DNA of 64,000 nt, from NCBI GenBank assembly GCA_963704355.1, contig OY969891.1, positions 1,426,001 through 1,490,000 of the forward strand. The letters are read 5' to 3'. Below the pieces are notes generated by a model that searched no databases, was not told where the DNA came from, and saw nothing but the letters and a program-made list of their open reading frames with translations. The stretch is from Bog-473 sp963704355. GTDB lineage: Bacteria > Actinomycetota > Acidimicrobiia > Acidimicrobiales > RAAP-2. Made by a program: the position numbers and the translations under genes. Below, one piece after another: positions 17,892-27,389 of this stretch (position 1 is the stretch's first letter; every line of letters begins with the position of its first letter).

Positions 17892-19307
17892 TCAGCTCTG
17901 CGACTGCGGCGAGATGAGTTGGACCGACCCAGCGTCGCAAGATTGTCCGGCTGGGCTCGGATCGCCCCGTTGGTCGACGGTCGGACAGAACCCGCTGGTC
18001 TCGTTGGGGATCAGGCGGATCGCTGGGTTTCCGGAGCGAAGGGCCATTGTCGAGGTCGGACCACCGTTCCTCGTCAGCGGGGACACCAGACTGGAGGAGG
18101 CGGAGGCGACGTCGTCGATCCCGCCGTTGAAGCATGACGTATCTATTGCGGCGTTGTATCCTTGGTCTGTTTCCGAGCCGCCCGTTCCTTGCGAACAACG
18201 GTTGGCGAGGAGATCGCCCCCGACGGTGACAGCGCTCGAGCTTGTCCCGTCGTTGTTGTCGCCGTTGTCGATGCCAGCACCGTTGGCGCCGGCGCTGTTT
18301 CCCGAGAGGGTTGAGTGGATGAGCTCGAGGGTCCCTGCGCCGGTGTAGTCCCCATTGTCGATCGCTCCACCGTCGCCGGAGGCGGCGTTCTTGGTAAAGG
18401 TCGAGTCGCTCACCGATAGCACACCGGTGCCGCCGGAGTCGGCTCCGAGGCCGTCGCCGTTGTCGATCGCGCCCCCTTCTAAGGAGGCATGATTGTGCGA
18501 GAAGGTAGAATCGTCGACTGTTGCAGCCCCGGAGCTGACGAATCCGATGCCGTTGCCAATGGCGCCACCTTCGGCTGCGCCGTTGCCGGAGAACGTGGAG
18601 CTGGTGACTTCGAGGGTCCCCGAGCCGCGACTTCCACCGTCGCCGATGGCCCCGCCGTCACCGGTCGCCACATTGTCAGTGAAGACGGAGAGGGTGACGG
18701 TGACGTTGCCGCGGTCGTGGTCATTGCCTATGGCCCCGCCGTCGCCGGAGGCGCTGTTGTCCCTGAATCGGCAACGGCTGATACTGACCACGCCCCCCAG
18801 GTTGTTCGACAGGCCGCCCCCATTGGGGTCCTTACCGGCGGCGTGACCGTTCTCGATGGTCACGCCGCTCATGACGAGGTAAACCCCGCTGCCGACCGTC
18901 AGAACCTGCAGGCTGCCCCCGCCGTCCAAGATCGGTTCGGCTACTCCCGGGGCCGGACGGATGGTCACCGGAGCGGCGCCGGTCGTATCGCTCGTCTTGA
19001 TCGTGAACCCGCCCGAGTAGACAGCCGTGGCACCCGACGTAACCAGCTCGATCTCGCTCCCAGCGACGGCGTCGTGTAACGCCGTGGAAAGGCTGCAGGC
19101 ATCAGCTGTCGTCGCGCAGGTACCGGTCCCGTCTGCAGCCGCGTAGAGCACAGAGTTAGTCGCGCCCGCATCGCCCGGAGCGGTGAGATTCAGCAGCCCC
19201 AAGAACAGCACCGCCATGACAGCCATTCCGATTGGCACTGTTGTCCCGGTCCGACGACCCCGTAAGCCGACTACGACACCGCGTGATGCTCTCGACGATT
19301 GTCGCAT
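17892..19307 (-). CDS. Secreted right-handed beta-helix repeat protein
   Basis: About 471 residues from ATG 19307 (MRQSSRASRGVVVG); ATG codons at 19358 and 19421 are upstream alternatives. A basic N-terminus and hydrophobic segment (VPIGMAVMAVLFLGLLNLTA) form a signal peptide. The body has repeats of the type STFSGNGAAEGGAIGN, SVFTDNVATGDGGAIGD and STFTKNAASGDGGAIDN, about 35-40 residues apart. These are the polymorphic outer-membrane/choice-of-anchor repeats that build a right-handed beta-helix. The C-terminus has CPTVDQRGDPSPAGQSCDAG, the usual end motif of this group. No catalytic site is visible. Such proteins are adhesins or polysaccharide-binding surface proteins; the role here is unknown. 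It is the last gene before the second tRNA fragment. Confidence 0.75.
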   Translation of the reverse strand: MRQSSRASRGVVVGLRGRRTGTTVPIGMAVMAVLFLGLLNLTAPGDAGATNSVLYAAADGTGTCATTADACSLSTALHDAVAGSEIELVTSGATAVYSGGFTIKTSDTTGAAPVTIRPAPGVAEPILDGGGSLQVLTVGSGVYLVMSGVTIENGHAAGKDPNGGGLSNNLGGVVSISRCRFRDNSASGDGGAIGNDHDRGNVTVTLSVFTDNVATGDGGAIGDGGSRGSGTLEVTSSTFSGNGAAEGGAIGNGIGFVSSGAATVDDSTFSHNHASLEGGAIDNGDGLGADSGGTGVLSVSDSTFTKNAASGDGGAIDNGDYTGAGTLELIHSTLSGNSAGANGAGIDNGDNNDGTSSSAVTVGGDLLANRCSQGTGGSETDQGYNAAIDTSCFNGGIDDVASASSSLVSPLTRNGGPTSTMALRSGNPAIRLIPNETSGFCPTVDQRGDPSPAGQSCDAGSVQLISPQSQS

Positions 19308-19570
19308 TTGCTGGGTCCCGTCCCGGCGGTCGTGCGATCGCCACGCAGCATACGTCATGGCTCGTCGCCGCGCCGACCCGTGGGTCCGGTGTCCGTCACC
19401 AGCTGATTGAGCGCTGGCCATAGTCTTCGAACTTGCACCGGCTGACGCTCAGCAACCGCGTCGCGCAGCCGGGCCAGGCCCCAAGCGTCTTGACCCGGGT
19501 TGGATCGGGTCAAGTCATCCGCGGTCGTCGTCGCGGTGGCTGAGCGGGCATACGAAACGCCACAGCACCG

Positions 19571-19670
19571 GGCAGTGGCGGCCCGGGCAGTGGCGTCCCC
19601 GGCAGTGGCGCCCCCGGCAGTGCCGGAGTTCATGGCGCCCCCCGGCACATGGCGCCCCCGGCATGCCGCT
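19571..19670. repeat. Second mini-array of tRNA acceptor-stem-like units
   Basis: At least three tandem 15-bp units of the form ggcagtggcgcccccg occupy 19571-19620. Two or three looser ones (ggcgccccccggcacat, ggcgcccccggcat) lead into the tRNA fragment at 19671. On the minus strand a unit reads CTGCCGGGGGCGCCA. This corresponds to the end of the T-stem, the acceptor strand, a discriminator G and CCA. The tRNA-Arg gene at 22188 does not itself encode CCA. Confidence 0.7.
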
Positions 19671-19850
19671 CCGGCAGGACTCGAACCTGCGCCACCGGCT
19701 CCGGAGGCCCGTCTGGAATGTCCAGTGCGTCATGTCGGTCTGACGCACTCGTTCTGAGCCGGGCGGACAGTCCAGGCAATCCGCAGGAGTCTGCGCGGTC
19801 CCGCTGGTTTGATTGCCAAATTTGGATTGCCATCAAAGGGCGCGCTCTGA
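19671..19850 (-). mobile_element. attR/attL-like site: 39-bp tRNA-Arg fragment plus element terminus
   Basis: Positions 19671-19709 are identical to 22193-22231, covering the anticodon arm, variable region and T-arm of tRNA-Arg(CCG). After 19709 the sequence departs from the tRNA and instead resembles the flank of the 12.07 kb copy (12093-12250), including GGTTTGATTGCC and GGATTGCCA near 19805-19835. The 5' half of the tRNA is missing. The geometry fits an attachment site between two elements integrated in series at the tRNA. No recombinase gene is visible on either side. Confidence 0.65.
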
Positions 19851-20073
19851 TCGAGGTTTCGCCTCACGCCTCTCGTGCCGTCCCTGCCGTCGCAAGCGGA
19901 CGTGGTGGAAGCGATCGGTGTACTTGGATACGCCCACCGTGGTCGTCATTGAAACGAGGGGCAGATGACCGGCTGCGAACCTGAGCTTGGTGCCTTTGCC
20001 CGCCCGATACCCGCTCCACCGGCGACGAAAGCCCAGGTTGGAGGCCCTTCTCGCGTCGGCAAGCAGCCGTGTA

Positions 20074-20094
20074 TGCTGTACAGCATGTTGTACA
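20074..20094. promoter_or_regulatory. Palindromic operator over the antitoxin start
   Basis: TGCTGTACAGCA at 20074-20085 is a perfect 12-bp palindrome, and TGTACA recurs at 20077 and 20089. The palindromes cover the ATG candidates at 20073 and 20085. An operator at the start of the first gene is the standard arrangement for autoregulated toxin-antitoxin pairs. Confidence 0.6.
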
Positions 20095-20519
20095 AGAGTT
20101 TCGAGCACCTGGGAATCGAGGAGTTCCGCAAGAAGGTGAGTTCCCAGGGGCTGCGTCAACTTCTCGCAGGAGAGGGCGTGGTCGAGGTTGGGGCCTATAA
20201 CCGCGCCGACGCCTTCTTGGTCGAACCGACCGTTTTCGAGGATCTCTCAGCGAAGGAAGAGCGCCTTGAGAGCCTCATGACCACGCTCCCACTTCTCATG
20301 GCTGCAGTCAGTACCAGGACCGCAATCCCCTCAGAGATGCTTGAGCGCTTCGGGATGTCGCCAACTGATGACTCATGGCAAGCGCTCAACGCGTTGCAGG
20401 CGGCCTTCCCAGTGCGCCTCACGGCCAACGAGGATGGTGAACCAATCGCCCGGGCCAGTTTTAGCGTCCAAGAGCCCATCGGTGAGTTCGACGAAGAACT
20501 CGATCTGATCGACGACTGA
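20085..20519 (+). CDS. Phd/YefM-like antitoxin candidate
   Basis: A 144-residue acidic protein starting MLYKSFEHLGIEEFRKKV. The first 50 residues follow the Phd pattern: a short strand, a helix with EEFRKKVSSQGLRQLLAGEG, then VVEVGAYNRADAFLVEPTVFEDL, which matches the usual VVITRRGRPVAVLVPxEEYE. The C-terminal part is longer than in typical Phd proteins and may be the toxin-binding region. ATG 20085 is preferred; ATG 20073 is close by. The start overlaps a palindrome, consistent with autoregulation. A second gene follows 21 bp later. Similarity is modest, so antitoxin is the best guess rather than a firm call. Confidence 0.5.
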   Translation: MLYKSFEHLGIEEFRKKVSSQGLRQLLAGEGVVEVGAYNRADAFLVEPTVFEDLSAKEERLESLMTTLPLLMAAVSTRTAIPSEMLERFGMSPTDDSWQALNALQAAFPVRLTANEDGEPIARASFSVQEPIGEFDEELDLIDD

Positions 20520-20540
20520 GTCCTATCTCGCGGCAACAAA

Positions 20541-21137
20541 GTGGCGGGGGATTCCTGGTATCCAGAAGCGGCCGAGTACTGGTTCAATACCGAGGAGTTT
20601 GATTACCCGTTCCGCCACGGCGACCTGTTCAACACGCCCGGAACCAAGCTCTGCACGACTACCAAGGGGAAGCCCTGGACAGCCGTGTTGGTTGTGCATC
20701 CGAGCTGTGAGTTGGGTGCTAAGGCAACTGAGGACACGGAGGTGCTCGTCGCGCGGGTGAACCGGGTTGACGCGCACGGCCCCAACTCCCGTCCCAGACT
20801 GCGGGTCGGTTTTGCCGAGAAAGACGGCGAGGTCGTGGTGGCTTATGCCAACACATTCTGGCTGGCACCCCCACCCGGCTCCGATGCCGATGCTGATCTC
20901 TATGCCGACTTTCGGGTTACGCAGAGAGTGCCACTTCGGGATCTCGCCGCAGTCGGGCGGCTCGGCGCTATGTCCCACGAGGCTCGGGCTTACCTGATTC
21001 GACGAGAGATCTATTTCAAGCACCGGTGGCTCGTCGCCGTCGACGAGATTCGACAGCACGAGGCATGGCGAATCGCCCACGACGCTGATTTCGTCGGCCC
21101 AAAGCCTCAGTGGCCGACGTCGACGGATCGTCCCTGA
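20541..21137 (+). CDS. Possible PemK/MazF-like toxin partner
   Basis: A 198-residue protein from GTG 20541, 21 bp after the Phd-like gene. Its segment YPFRHGDLFNTPGTKLCTTT, followed by WTAVLVVHPSCELG and VLVARVNRV, has the layout of the PemK/MazF SH3-like barrel (GD-motif, RPvLVvs strand, ivapit strand). It is longer than the usual 110 residues: residues 110-198 form a helical tail (ARAYLIRREIYFKHRW). If right, it would be an mRNA interferase checked by the upstream protein. No family was recognised with certainty; it could be a different barrel protein. Its place between two tRNA-derived repeats suits an addiction module on an integrated element. Confidence 0.4.
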   Translation: MAGDSWYPEAAEYWFNTEEFDYPFRHGDLFNTPGTKLCTTTKGKPWTAVLVVHPSCELGAKATEDTEVLVARVNRVDAHGPNSRPRLRVGFAEKDGEVVVAYANTFWLAPPPGSDADADLYADFRVTQRVPLRDLAAVGRLGAMSHEARAYLIRREIYFKHRWLVAVDEIRQHEAWRIAHDADFVGPKPQWPTSTDRP

Positions 21138-21367
21138 CGGCCCGTCGCCGTTGTGCCAGCGGGGCGGCGGCCCGTCGCATCAGACCGGTATCGGAGGGGC
21201 TGACCAGTTACATCGAGTGAGCGTCCCCCTTCCCCAGTGCCTCTCGCGCGGTGTGCGCCAGGGATGTGTCCCCGTCGGTCGAGTCACCTTCGGGTTAAGG
21301 AGCGGGTGGTGGAATGGTCCAGCATTGCGGCATGATCCTGATACCAGGAGTAGACAGGCGACGAGGC

Positions 21368-22108
21368 ATGAGTTACGAGCAGGTTCTGATTCGCACACAC
21401 GATGGCGAGTGCCCGGCGTATGTGTTTACGCCCTCGGAAGTCAACCGGCGCCCGGCGGTGATCTTCTACATGGACGGGCTAGGCATCCGGCCGACGATCT
21501 TCGAGATGGGACAAAGGCTGGCCAACAACGGCTATGTCGTGCTGGTGCCTGATCTGTACTATCGAGTTGGTCGCTACGAGGCGTTGGAGCCCAAGAAGGT
21601 ATTCGCCTCAGGAGACGTGAGAGGCACGATCGGTCACTTGTTCGCTTCAACAGACAATCGCCGCGCGGCCGAGGACACAGAGGCGTTCCTCGCTTACCTC
21701 GACAGCCGCGAGGACGTCGCCGGAACCAAGGTGGGCACGACCGGCTATTGCATGGGCGGCGCGATGTCTTTGACCGCGGCGGGAACCTATCCGGAGCGTG
21801 TCGCCGCAGCGGCCAGTTTCCACGGCGGCAACCTGGCCACAGACTCCGATCTCAGCCCACACCATCTTGCATCCCGGATCGCCGCTCGGGTCTATGTCGC
21901 CGGCGCTGACCACGACGACTCATACCCGCCCGAAATGGCAGCTCGGCTTGAACAAGCGCTCTGCGACGCAGGTGTGGAGCACCGCTGTGAGATCTATCCC
22001 GAGGCGCTGCACGGCTGGACGATGGCGGACTTCCCCGTCTACAACGAGGCCGCCGCCGAGCGCCACTGGAGCGCGCTGGTGACCCTCTTCGACGACACGC
22101 TGACATAA
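21368..22108 (+). CDS. Dienelactone hydrolase family protein
   Basis: About 246 residues from ATG 21368 (MSYEQVLIRTHDG), where family similarity begins; ATG 21314, 11 bp after AAGGAG, would add 18 residues. The dienelactone hydrolase triad is visible: the nucleophile Cys in TTGYCMGGAMSL, Asp in VAGADHDDSYPP and His in EALHGWTMADFP. The family opens lactone rings in the ortho-cleavage pathway of chlorocatechols, but most members act on unknown esters. No aromatic pathway genes are nearby. It is the last gene before the tRNA-Arg and is predicted to be cytosolic. Confidence 0.87.
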   Translation: MSYEQVLIRTHDGECPAYVFTPSEVNRRPAVIFYMDGLGIRPTIFEMGQRLANNGYVVLVPDLYYRVGRYEALEPKKVFASGDVRGTIGHLFASTDNRRAAEDTEAFLAYLDSREDVAGTKVGTTGYCMGGAMSLTAAGTYPERVAAAASFHGGNLATDSDLSPHHLASRIAARVYVAGADHDDSYPPEMAARLEQALCDAGVEHRCEIYPEALHGWTMADFPVYNEAAAERHWSALVTLFDDTLT

Positions 22109-22187
22109 GCCTGTCGGCGCACCTCGCTCGATCAGGCAGCGCCGGGCTGCCGGTCACGAAATCTGGCATTGTGTTTCTCGAATTTTG

Positions 22188-22259
22188 CGCCCCCGGCAGG
22201 ACTCGAACCTGCGCCACCGGCTCCGGAGGCCGGTGCTCTATCCGCTGAGCTACGGGGGC
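22188..22259 (-). tRNA. tRNA-Arg, anticodon CCG
   Basis: The minus strand folds as a full cloverleaf: acceptor GCCCCCG (22259-22253) pairs with CGGGGGC (22195-22189) and the discriminator is G (22188). The D-arm is GCTC...GAGC, the anticodon stem-loop is CCGGC-CTCCGGA-GCCGG with anticodon CCG, and the T-arm is GCAGG-TTCGAGT-CCTGC. CCA is not encoded. It reads codon CGG. Its 3' two-thirds are duplicated at 19671 and 12069, marking it as an integration target. Confidence 0.95.
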
Positions 22260-22263
22260 GGGC

Positions 22264-22292
22264 GTTCCCCGCTCCATTGAGCGGGGAGGAAC
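22264..22292. terminator. Strong hairpin between tRNA-Arg and lysA
   Basis: GTTCCCCGCTC at 22264-22274 pairs with GAGCGGGG-A-GGAAC at 22279-22292 around a CATT loop, with one bulged base. There is no T-run, so it is either an I-shaped terminator or a regulatory hairpin upstream of lysA and of the tRNA. Confidence 0.4.
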
Positions 22293-22372
22293 GATCGTAG
22301 TCCTCGGACCGGGCCACCAGCATCGGTCCTTCGTGCCGGGACCGACCGGACACTGCCGTATCCTGCACTTTC

Positions 22373-23680
22373 ATGCCGGTGGACCACGACGTCGCGACCG
22401 CCGCCCTTCAGCGCGACCTGCTGCCGCGCACGGCGTCGGTCGACGAGAAGGGGCACCTGCACGTCGGGGGCATCGACGTGCTCGAGCTGGCCGAGGAGTT
22501 CGGGACGCCGTTGTTCGTCTACGACGAGCAGCACCTCCGCCACGCCTGTCGGGAGGCCGTCGCGGCCTGGGGCGACGGGGTCGCCTATGCCACCAAGGCC
22601 TTCTTGTGCCGCGCCATGGCCCGGCTCGCCTACGAGGAGGGCATGCACCTCGATGTGGCCTCGGGCGGTGAGCTCCACGTCGCTCTTGCCGCCGGCGTGC
22701 CGGCCGAGCGCCTCGTCCTCCACGGGAACAACAAGTCGACCGACGAGTTGACCGCTGCCCTCAAGAACGGCGTCGGCCGCATCGTCGTCGACTCCTTCGA
22801 CGAGATCGCCCGGCTGGGGGCGCTGCTCGAGTCCTACCCGCCCGCGGGGGCTCGGCCCAAGGTGCTCGTCCGGGTGACTCCTGGCGTCGAGGCCCATACC
22901 CACGAGTTCGTGCGCACCGGGCAGGAGGACTCCAAGTTCGGCTTCTCCGTCTCGTCGGGGGCGGCCATCCAGGCGGTCGCCGCCCTCGAGCTGCTGCCCA
23001 GTGTGGAGCTGGTCGGCGTGCACGCGCACATCGGAAGCCAGGTGTTCGACACCTCCTCGTTCGAGCAGGCGGCCGAGGTGCTCGGCGCGTTCTTCGCGCC
23101 CCTCGGGCTCCCCGAGCTCGTCGTCGGTGGCGGGCTCGGCGTGCCCTACGTGAACGGGGAGAGCGCGCCCACACAGCGCGAGTGGGCCGACGCCACACGA
23201 ACGGCGTGCGCCAAGGCCGGGGTCGATCCGGCGACGCGGCTCTCCGCCGAGCCCGGACGCTCCATCGTCGCCACCGCGGGCCTGACGCTCTACACGGTCG
23301 GCACCGTCAAGCACCTTCCCGGCATCCGCACCTACGTGAGCGTCGACGGGGGCATGAGCGACAACCCGCGCCCCGTCCTCTACGACAGCGGGTACGAGGC
23401 GTTCCTCCCGCGAGCGACGTCGGCTCCTCGCCGGCGGCCGGTGCGGGTTGTCGGCAAGCACTGCGAGAGCGGCGACCTGGTGGTGCCCGAGGCCTTCGTC
23501 CCCGATGACCTCGAGGTCGGTGACGTCCTGGCTACGCCGGTGACCGGCGCTTACGGGAACTCCATGGCGTCGAATTACAACAAGGTCCCACGCCCGGCCG
23601 TCCTCTTCGTGGCCGACGGGACAGCCCGTGTGGTCGTGCGTCGCGAGACCTTCGACGATCTCACTCGCCTCGACGCCTGA
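22373..23680 (+). CDS. lysA: Diaminopimelate decarboxylase
   Basis: A 435-residue PLP enzyme that decarboxylates meso-diaminopimelate to L-lysine, the last step of lysine synthesis. The PLP lysine is K75 in AYATKAFLC. Other signatures are DVASGGELHVAL, HGNNKS, GVHAHIGSQVF and the C-terminal KHCESGDLVVPE, with the Cys of the active site supplied across the dimer. The length is typical. TATCCT at 22359-22364 ends 8 bp before the ATG, so the mRNA may be nearly leaderless. Placement just upstream of hom-thrC, though split by one secreted-protein gene, is the classic actinobacterial aspartate-family order. Confidence 0.97.
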   Translation: MPVDHDVATAALQRDLLPRTASVDEKGHLHVGGIDVLELAEEFGTPLFVYDEQHLRHACREAVAAWGDGVAYATKAFLCRAMARLAYEEGMHLDVASGGELHVALAAGVPAERLVLHGNNKSTDELTAALKNGVGRIVVDSFDEIARLGALLESYPPAGARPKVLVRVTPGVEAHTHEFVRTGQEDSKFGFSVSSGAAIQAVAALELLPSVELVGVHAHIGSQVFDTSSFEQAAEVLGAFFAPLGLPELVVGGGLGVPYVNGESAPTQREWADATRTACAKAGVDPATRLSAEPGRSIVATAGLTLYTVGTVKHLPGIRTYVSVDGGMSDNPRPVLYDSGYEAFLPRATSAPRRRPVRVVGKHCESGDLVVPEAFVPDDLEVGDVLATPVTGAYGNSMASNYNKVPRPAVLFVADGTARVVVRRETFDDLTRLDA

Positions 23681-23908
23681 CGATCCGCCGCGTGACCTGA
23701 ATCACAAATGAGCGTGGCCGGCGCGCGGTCGCGCGTTGCCGTCGTCGCACGCGACTGTGGGAGGTGTTACGCCGAGTCCGAAGCTGGAGCCGATCGCGTT
23801 GAGCGGCGAGATCCTCTCCATGCTCGGCGGATTCTGCGCGCGTGGACCAGTGACTCAGGTCACCGCGCCATCATCGCTACGGGCGCGAGGTCTACCAGGT
23901 GTGGGTCG

Positions 23909-25318
23909 TCACGCCGCGGCCGCCACGTAGCGGGCAGACCCAAGAGGCTTGCCGGGACGCAGTTGGCCAACGGCGGCCCCGTTGCCCGACGGGTCGAGGC
24001 TGACGCCGGTGATCGAGGCGGCGGGCGGGCTCGTCGGGCAGGGGCAGCCGTCGCCGCCGTTGCCGTCGTACAGCCCGGTCGATTTCGCTATCGCATGGTT
24101 GAGCGCTGAACCCCCTGCCGGTTTGATGATCGTCGCCAACACCTCCTGGGTCGCGGTGTAACTGGACGCGTACGACGAATTGCCGGAGCCGTAGGCCACG
24201 ACCAGGGTCCCGACGATGGCCTGGTCGTCGCCGGCGCCGAGCGATGAGGGATATGTTCCGACCGGATCGGCGACCGGACCGATCAAGGTCGAGCCCGTCG
24301 GTTTGGCGGAGAAGATGCTCGTGGTTTCGGTGTAGGAGATGCCGTTCGACGCGTAGAGCCGCTGGGTGACCGCTGCGGCGAGGGTCCCGTCGGGGCCGCC
24401 GGCGGCGTGGATGAGGATGGAAGCTCCGTTGGTGTCGGACACGGTCCCGGTCGACAGGGGCGTGCCGAAGTCGCTCCCCAAGCGTCGGATGGAGGCGAAG
24501 CTGGCGGCGGCCACGTAGTTGTTGCTGTCCACCCAGGCGGCCACGGCCCGGCCCCCGGGGGACACCCCGACGGCCGCGGCCGAGACGTAGGCCCCGCTCG
24601 CCGACAGCTGCGATGGCGAGGACCAGGTGCCACCGGCGGTGCGGTAGACCGCCTGGATCGACTCGGTGTTGCCATCGTCCGTGCTTCCGTAGACCAACAG
24701 AGCGGCGGTGCCCGAGGCATCGAGCGCCAGCCAGGAGCTGTTGAACAGCGGCTGACCCGTGTACACATCGGTCGGCCCGGATGCCAGCGTCAATCCCCCG
24801 GAGCCACTGATTTTGAAGCTCTCGACGCTCATTCCGGTCGAAGTCGCCTCGGATGTGAGCACCTCGCCAGCCCGCACGGCAAGGTTGCTGAAGCCGGACG
24901 GGAGCTCAACCGGGCTGCCCCACACCCCGGCGGCGGAGCGGTAGGCCATGTACTCGGTTCCGTAGGTCGTCAGCTCCCACGTGTACACCGCAGCGCCGCT
25001 CGTCGTGAAGGCCACGTGGCCGGGGGTCCCGGTCTCGGCCAGCCCGGAGATCGGGGGAACTCCCACGGCCGCCCCGACGGTGCCACCCGCGGCGACGTGG
25101 GCAACGGCCGGCACCCCGCTGGCCAGGGTGAAGAAGAAGACCGACCCGCCGGCGGGGTCGCCTGCCGCCTCGGCCCCAGACGTCGATGCCCCATTGGGCA
25201 AGGCGGAGAATTTGGTCCAGGTGCCTGCCGCCGCTGCGGACGCGGCGGGAGCGGCGGACATGACCATCAGGCCGAACATGCCGGCCAAGGCCACGCGCGT
25301 GATGCGGTTGCTGGACAT
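23909..25318 (-). CDS. Secreted hypothetical protein, probable beta-propeller
   Basis: About 469 residues from ATG 25318 (MSSNRITRVALAGMFGL), preceded by GAGAGGGG with suitable spacing. A signal peptide runs to about residue 29 (SAAPAASA). The rest is Gly/Ser/Ala/Thr-rich with recurring strands such as AVYRTAGGTWSSPSQLSASG, AYRSAAGVWGSPVELPSG and AVGVSPGGRAVAAWVDSNNY. Repeats of W-S/G-x-P are typical of secreted propellers in actinobacteria. No catalytic motif is recognised. It interrupts the lysA-hom neighbourhood and is transcribed against both genes, suggesting a later insertion. Short GTGAC/GTCAC inverted repeats lie beyond both ends (near 23850 and 25457). Confidence 0.6.
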   Translation of the reverse strand: MSSNRITRVALAGMFGLMVMSAAPAASAAAAGTWTKFSALPNGASTSGAEAAGDPAGGSVFFFTLASGVPAVAHVAAGGTVGAAVGVPPISGLAETGTPGHVAFTTSGAAVYTWELTTYGTEYMAYRSAAGVWGSPVELPSGFSNLAVRAGEVLTSEATSTGMSVESFKISGSGGLTLASGPTDVYTGQPLFNSSWLALDASGTAALLVYGSTDDGNTESIQAVYRTAGGTWSSPSQLSASGAYVSAAAVGVSPGGRAVAAWVDSNNYVAAASFASIRRLGSDFGTPLSTGTVSDTNGASILIHAAGGPDGTLAAAVTQRLYASNGISYTETTSIFSAKPTGSTLIGPVADPVGTYPSSLGAGDDQAIVGTLVVAYGSGNSSYASSYTATQEVLATIIKPAGGSALNHAIAKSTGLYDGNGGDGCPCPTSPPAASITGVSLDPSGNGAAVGQLRPGKPLGSARYVAAAA

Positions 25319-25967
25319 GGGAACCCCTCTCGCCCGAATGCCGCCCTGTTGCAGGCTAGCGAATGCGAGCGCCCCTCGGCGGAACTCGAGACGTCGATTG
25401 GTTTGCACGACGGACTCCTATTGACCTGCATCCGCACGTTGCGCGTCCGCGGATCAGTGACTCAGTCACTAGTCCGAACTCAGCGACGACGCCGGCTTGG
25501 CGTGGGCCGCCACGCTGGCACGCCGATGACGATTCCGATGATGGCCGCAGTCGTGGCTCCCGGGAACCGAAAGTCCGACCTGAAGCGCGCGAGCACGAGC
25601 GACTTGACCACGATCAGTCCGAAGAGAGCGGGAACTTCACGGCTTGCCCGAAGTTGATCAGTTCGGTCGGCCGCTGGAAGTTCACGTGCGACGGGTACTC
25701 CTGGGCAGTGCAGCCAGCGCTGCTTGGCGCCGTGCGCTGGGCGCAGCACGCTGCATGCACCATCAACGGAGTGGTTTACGGTTTTCAGAGACATCGACGG
25801 CGCCCTCCGCTCTCCGGCGCTCTCAAACGGCCCAAGGGCTCGACAACCCACCGGCCCACTTCGCCCGCAGCACCGACGCCGGCACCACGCGCGACCTCAT
25901 ATGAGCGAGCCGGTGGGCGTCCCCGCAGAAGGACTTCGCCGGCGCGGGCAGCCTGTACCGTTTGGAG
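25319..25967. other. 650-bp intergenic region upstream of hom
   Basis: No convincing gene is present. The region contains AGTGACTCAGTCACT (about 25457-25471), a 15-bp palindrome, and one copy of a dispersed repeat at 25774-25795. TACCGT at 25956-25961 lies 6 bp before the GTG of hom. A minus-strand frame at 25480-25851 has a short hydrophobic stretch (TTAAIIGIVIGVPAW), but no recognisable domain or ribosome-binding site. Confidence 0.5.
25774..25795 (+). repeat. Dispersed intergenic repeat, copy 1
   Basis: A 22-bp stretch beginning GTTTACGGTTTTCAGAGA is identical to 59089-59110, 33 kb away, and its first part recurs near 58991. All copies are intergenic, next to promoter regions. Confidence 0.75.

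Positions 25968-27385
<1,418 letters not shown>

Positions 27386-27389
<4 letters not shown>

Noticed and set aside
17577..18137. A plus-strand open frame overlapping the beta-helix gene
   Set aside because: Its 5' part reads the antisense of the copied helicase fragment and its 3' part the antisense of the beta-helix gene. It has no ribosome-binding site or domain.
23692..23705. GTGA-N6-TCAC, a CRP-like site
   Set aside because: It matches the consensus core but lies between two converging gene ends with no promoter to control, so chance is the simplest explanation.
25480..25851. A small minus-strand gene upstream of hom
   Set aside because: One hydrophobic stretch is present, but there is no start signal or family similarity, and it runs through the dispersed repeat at 25774-25795.
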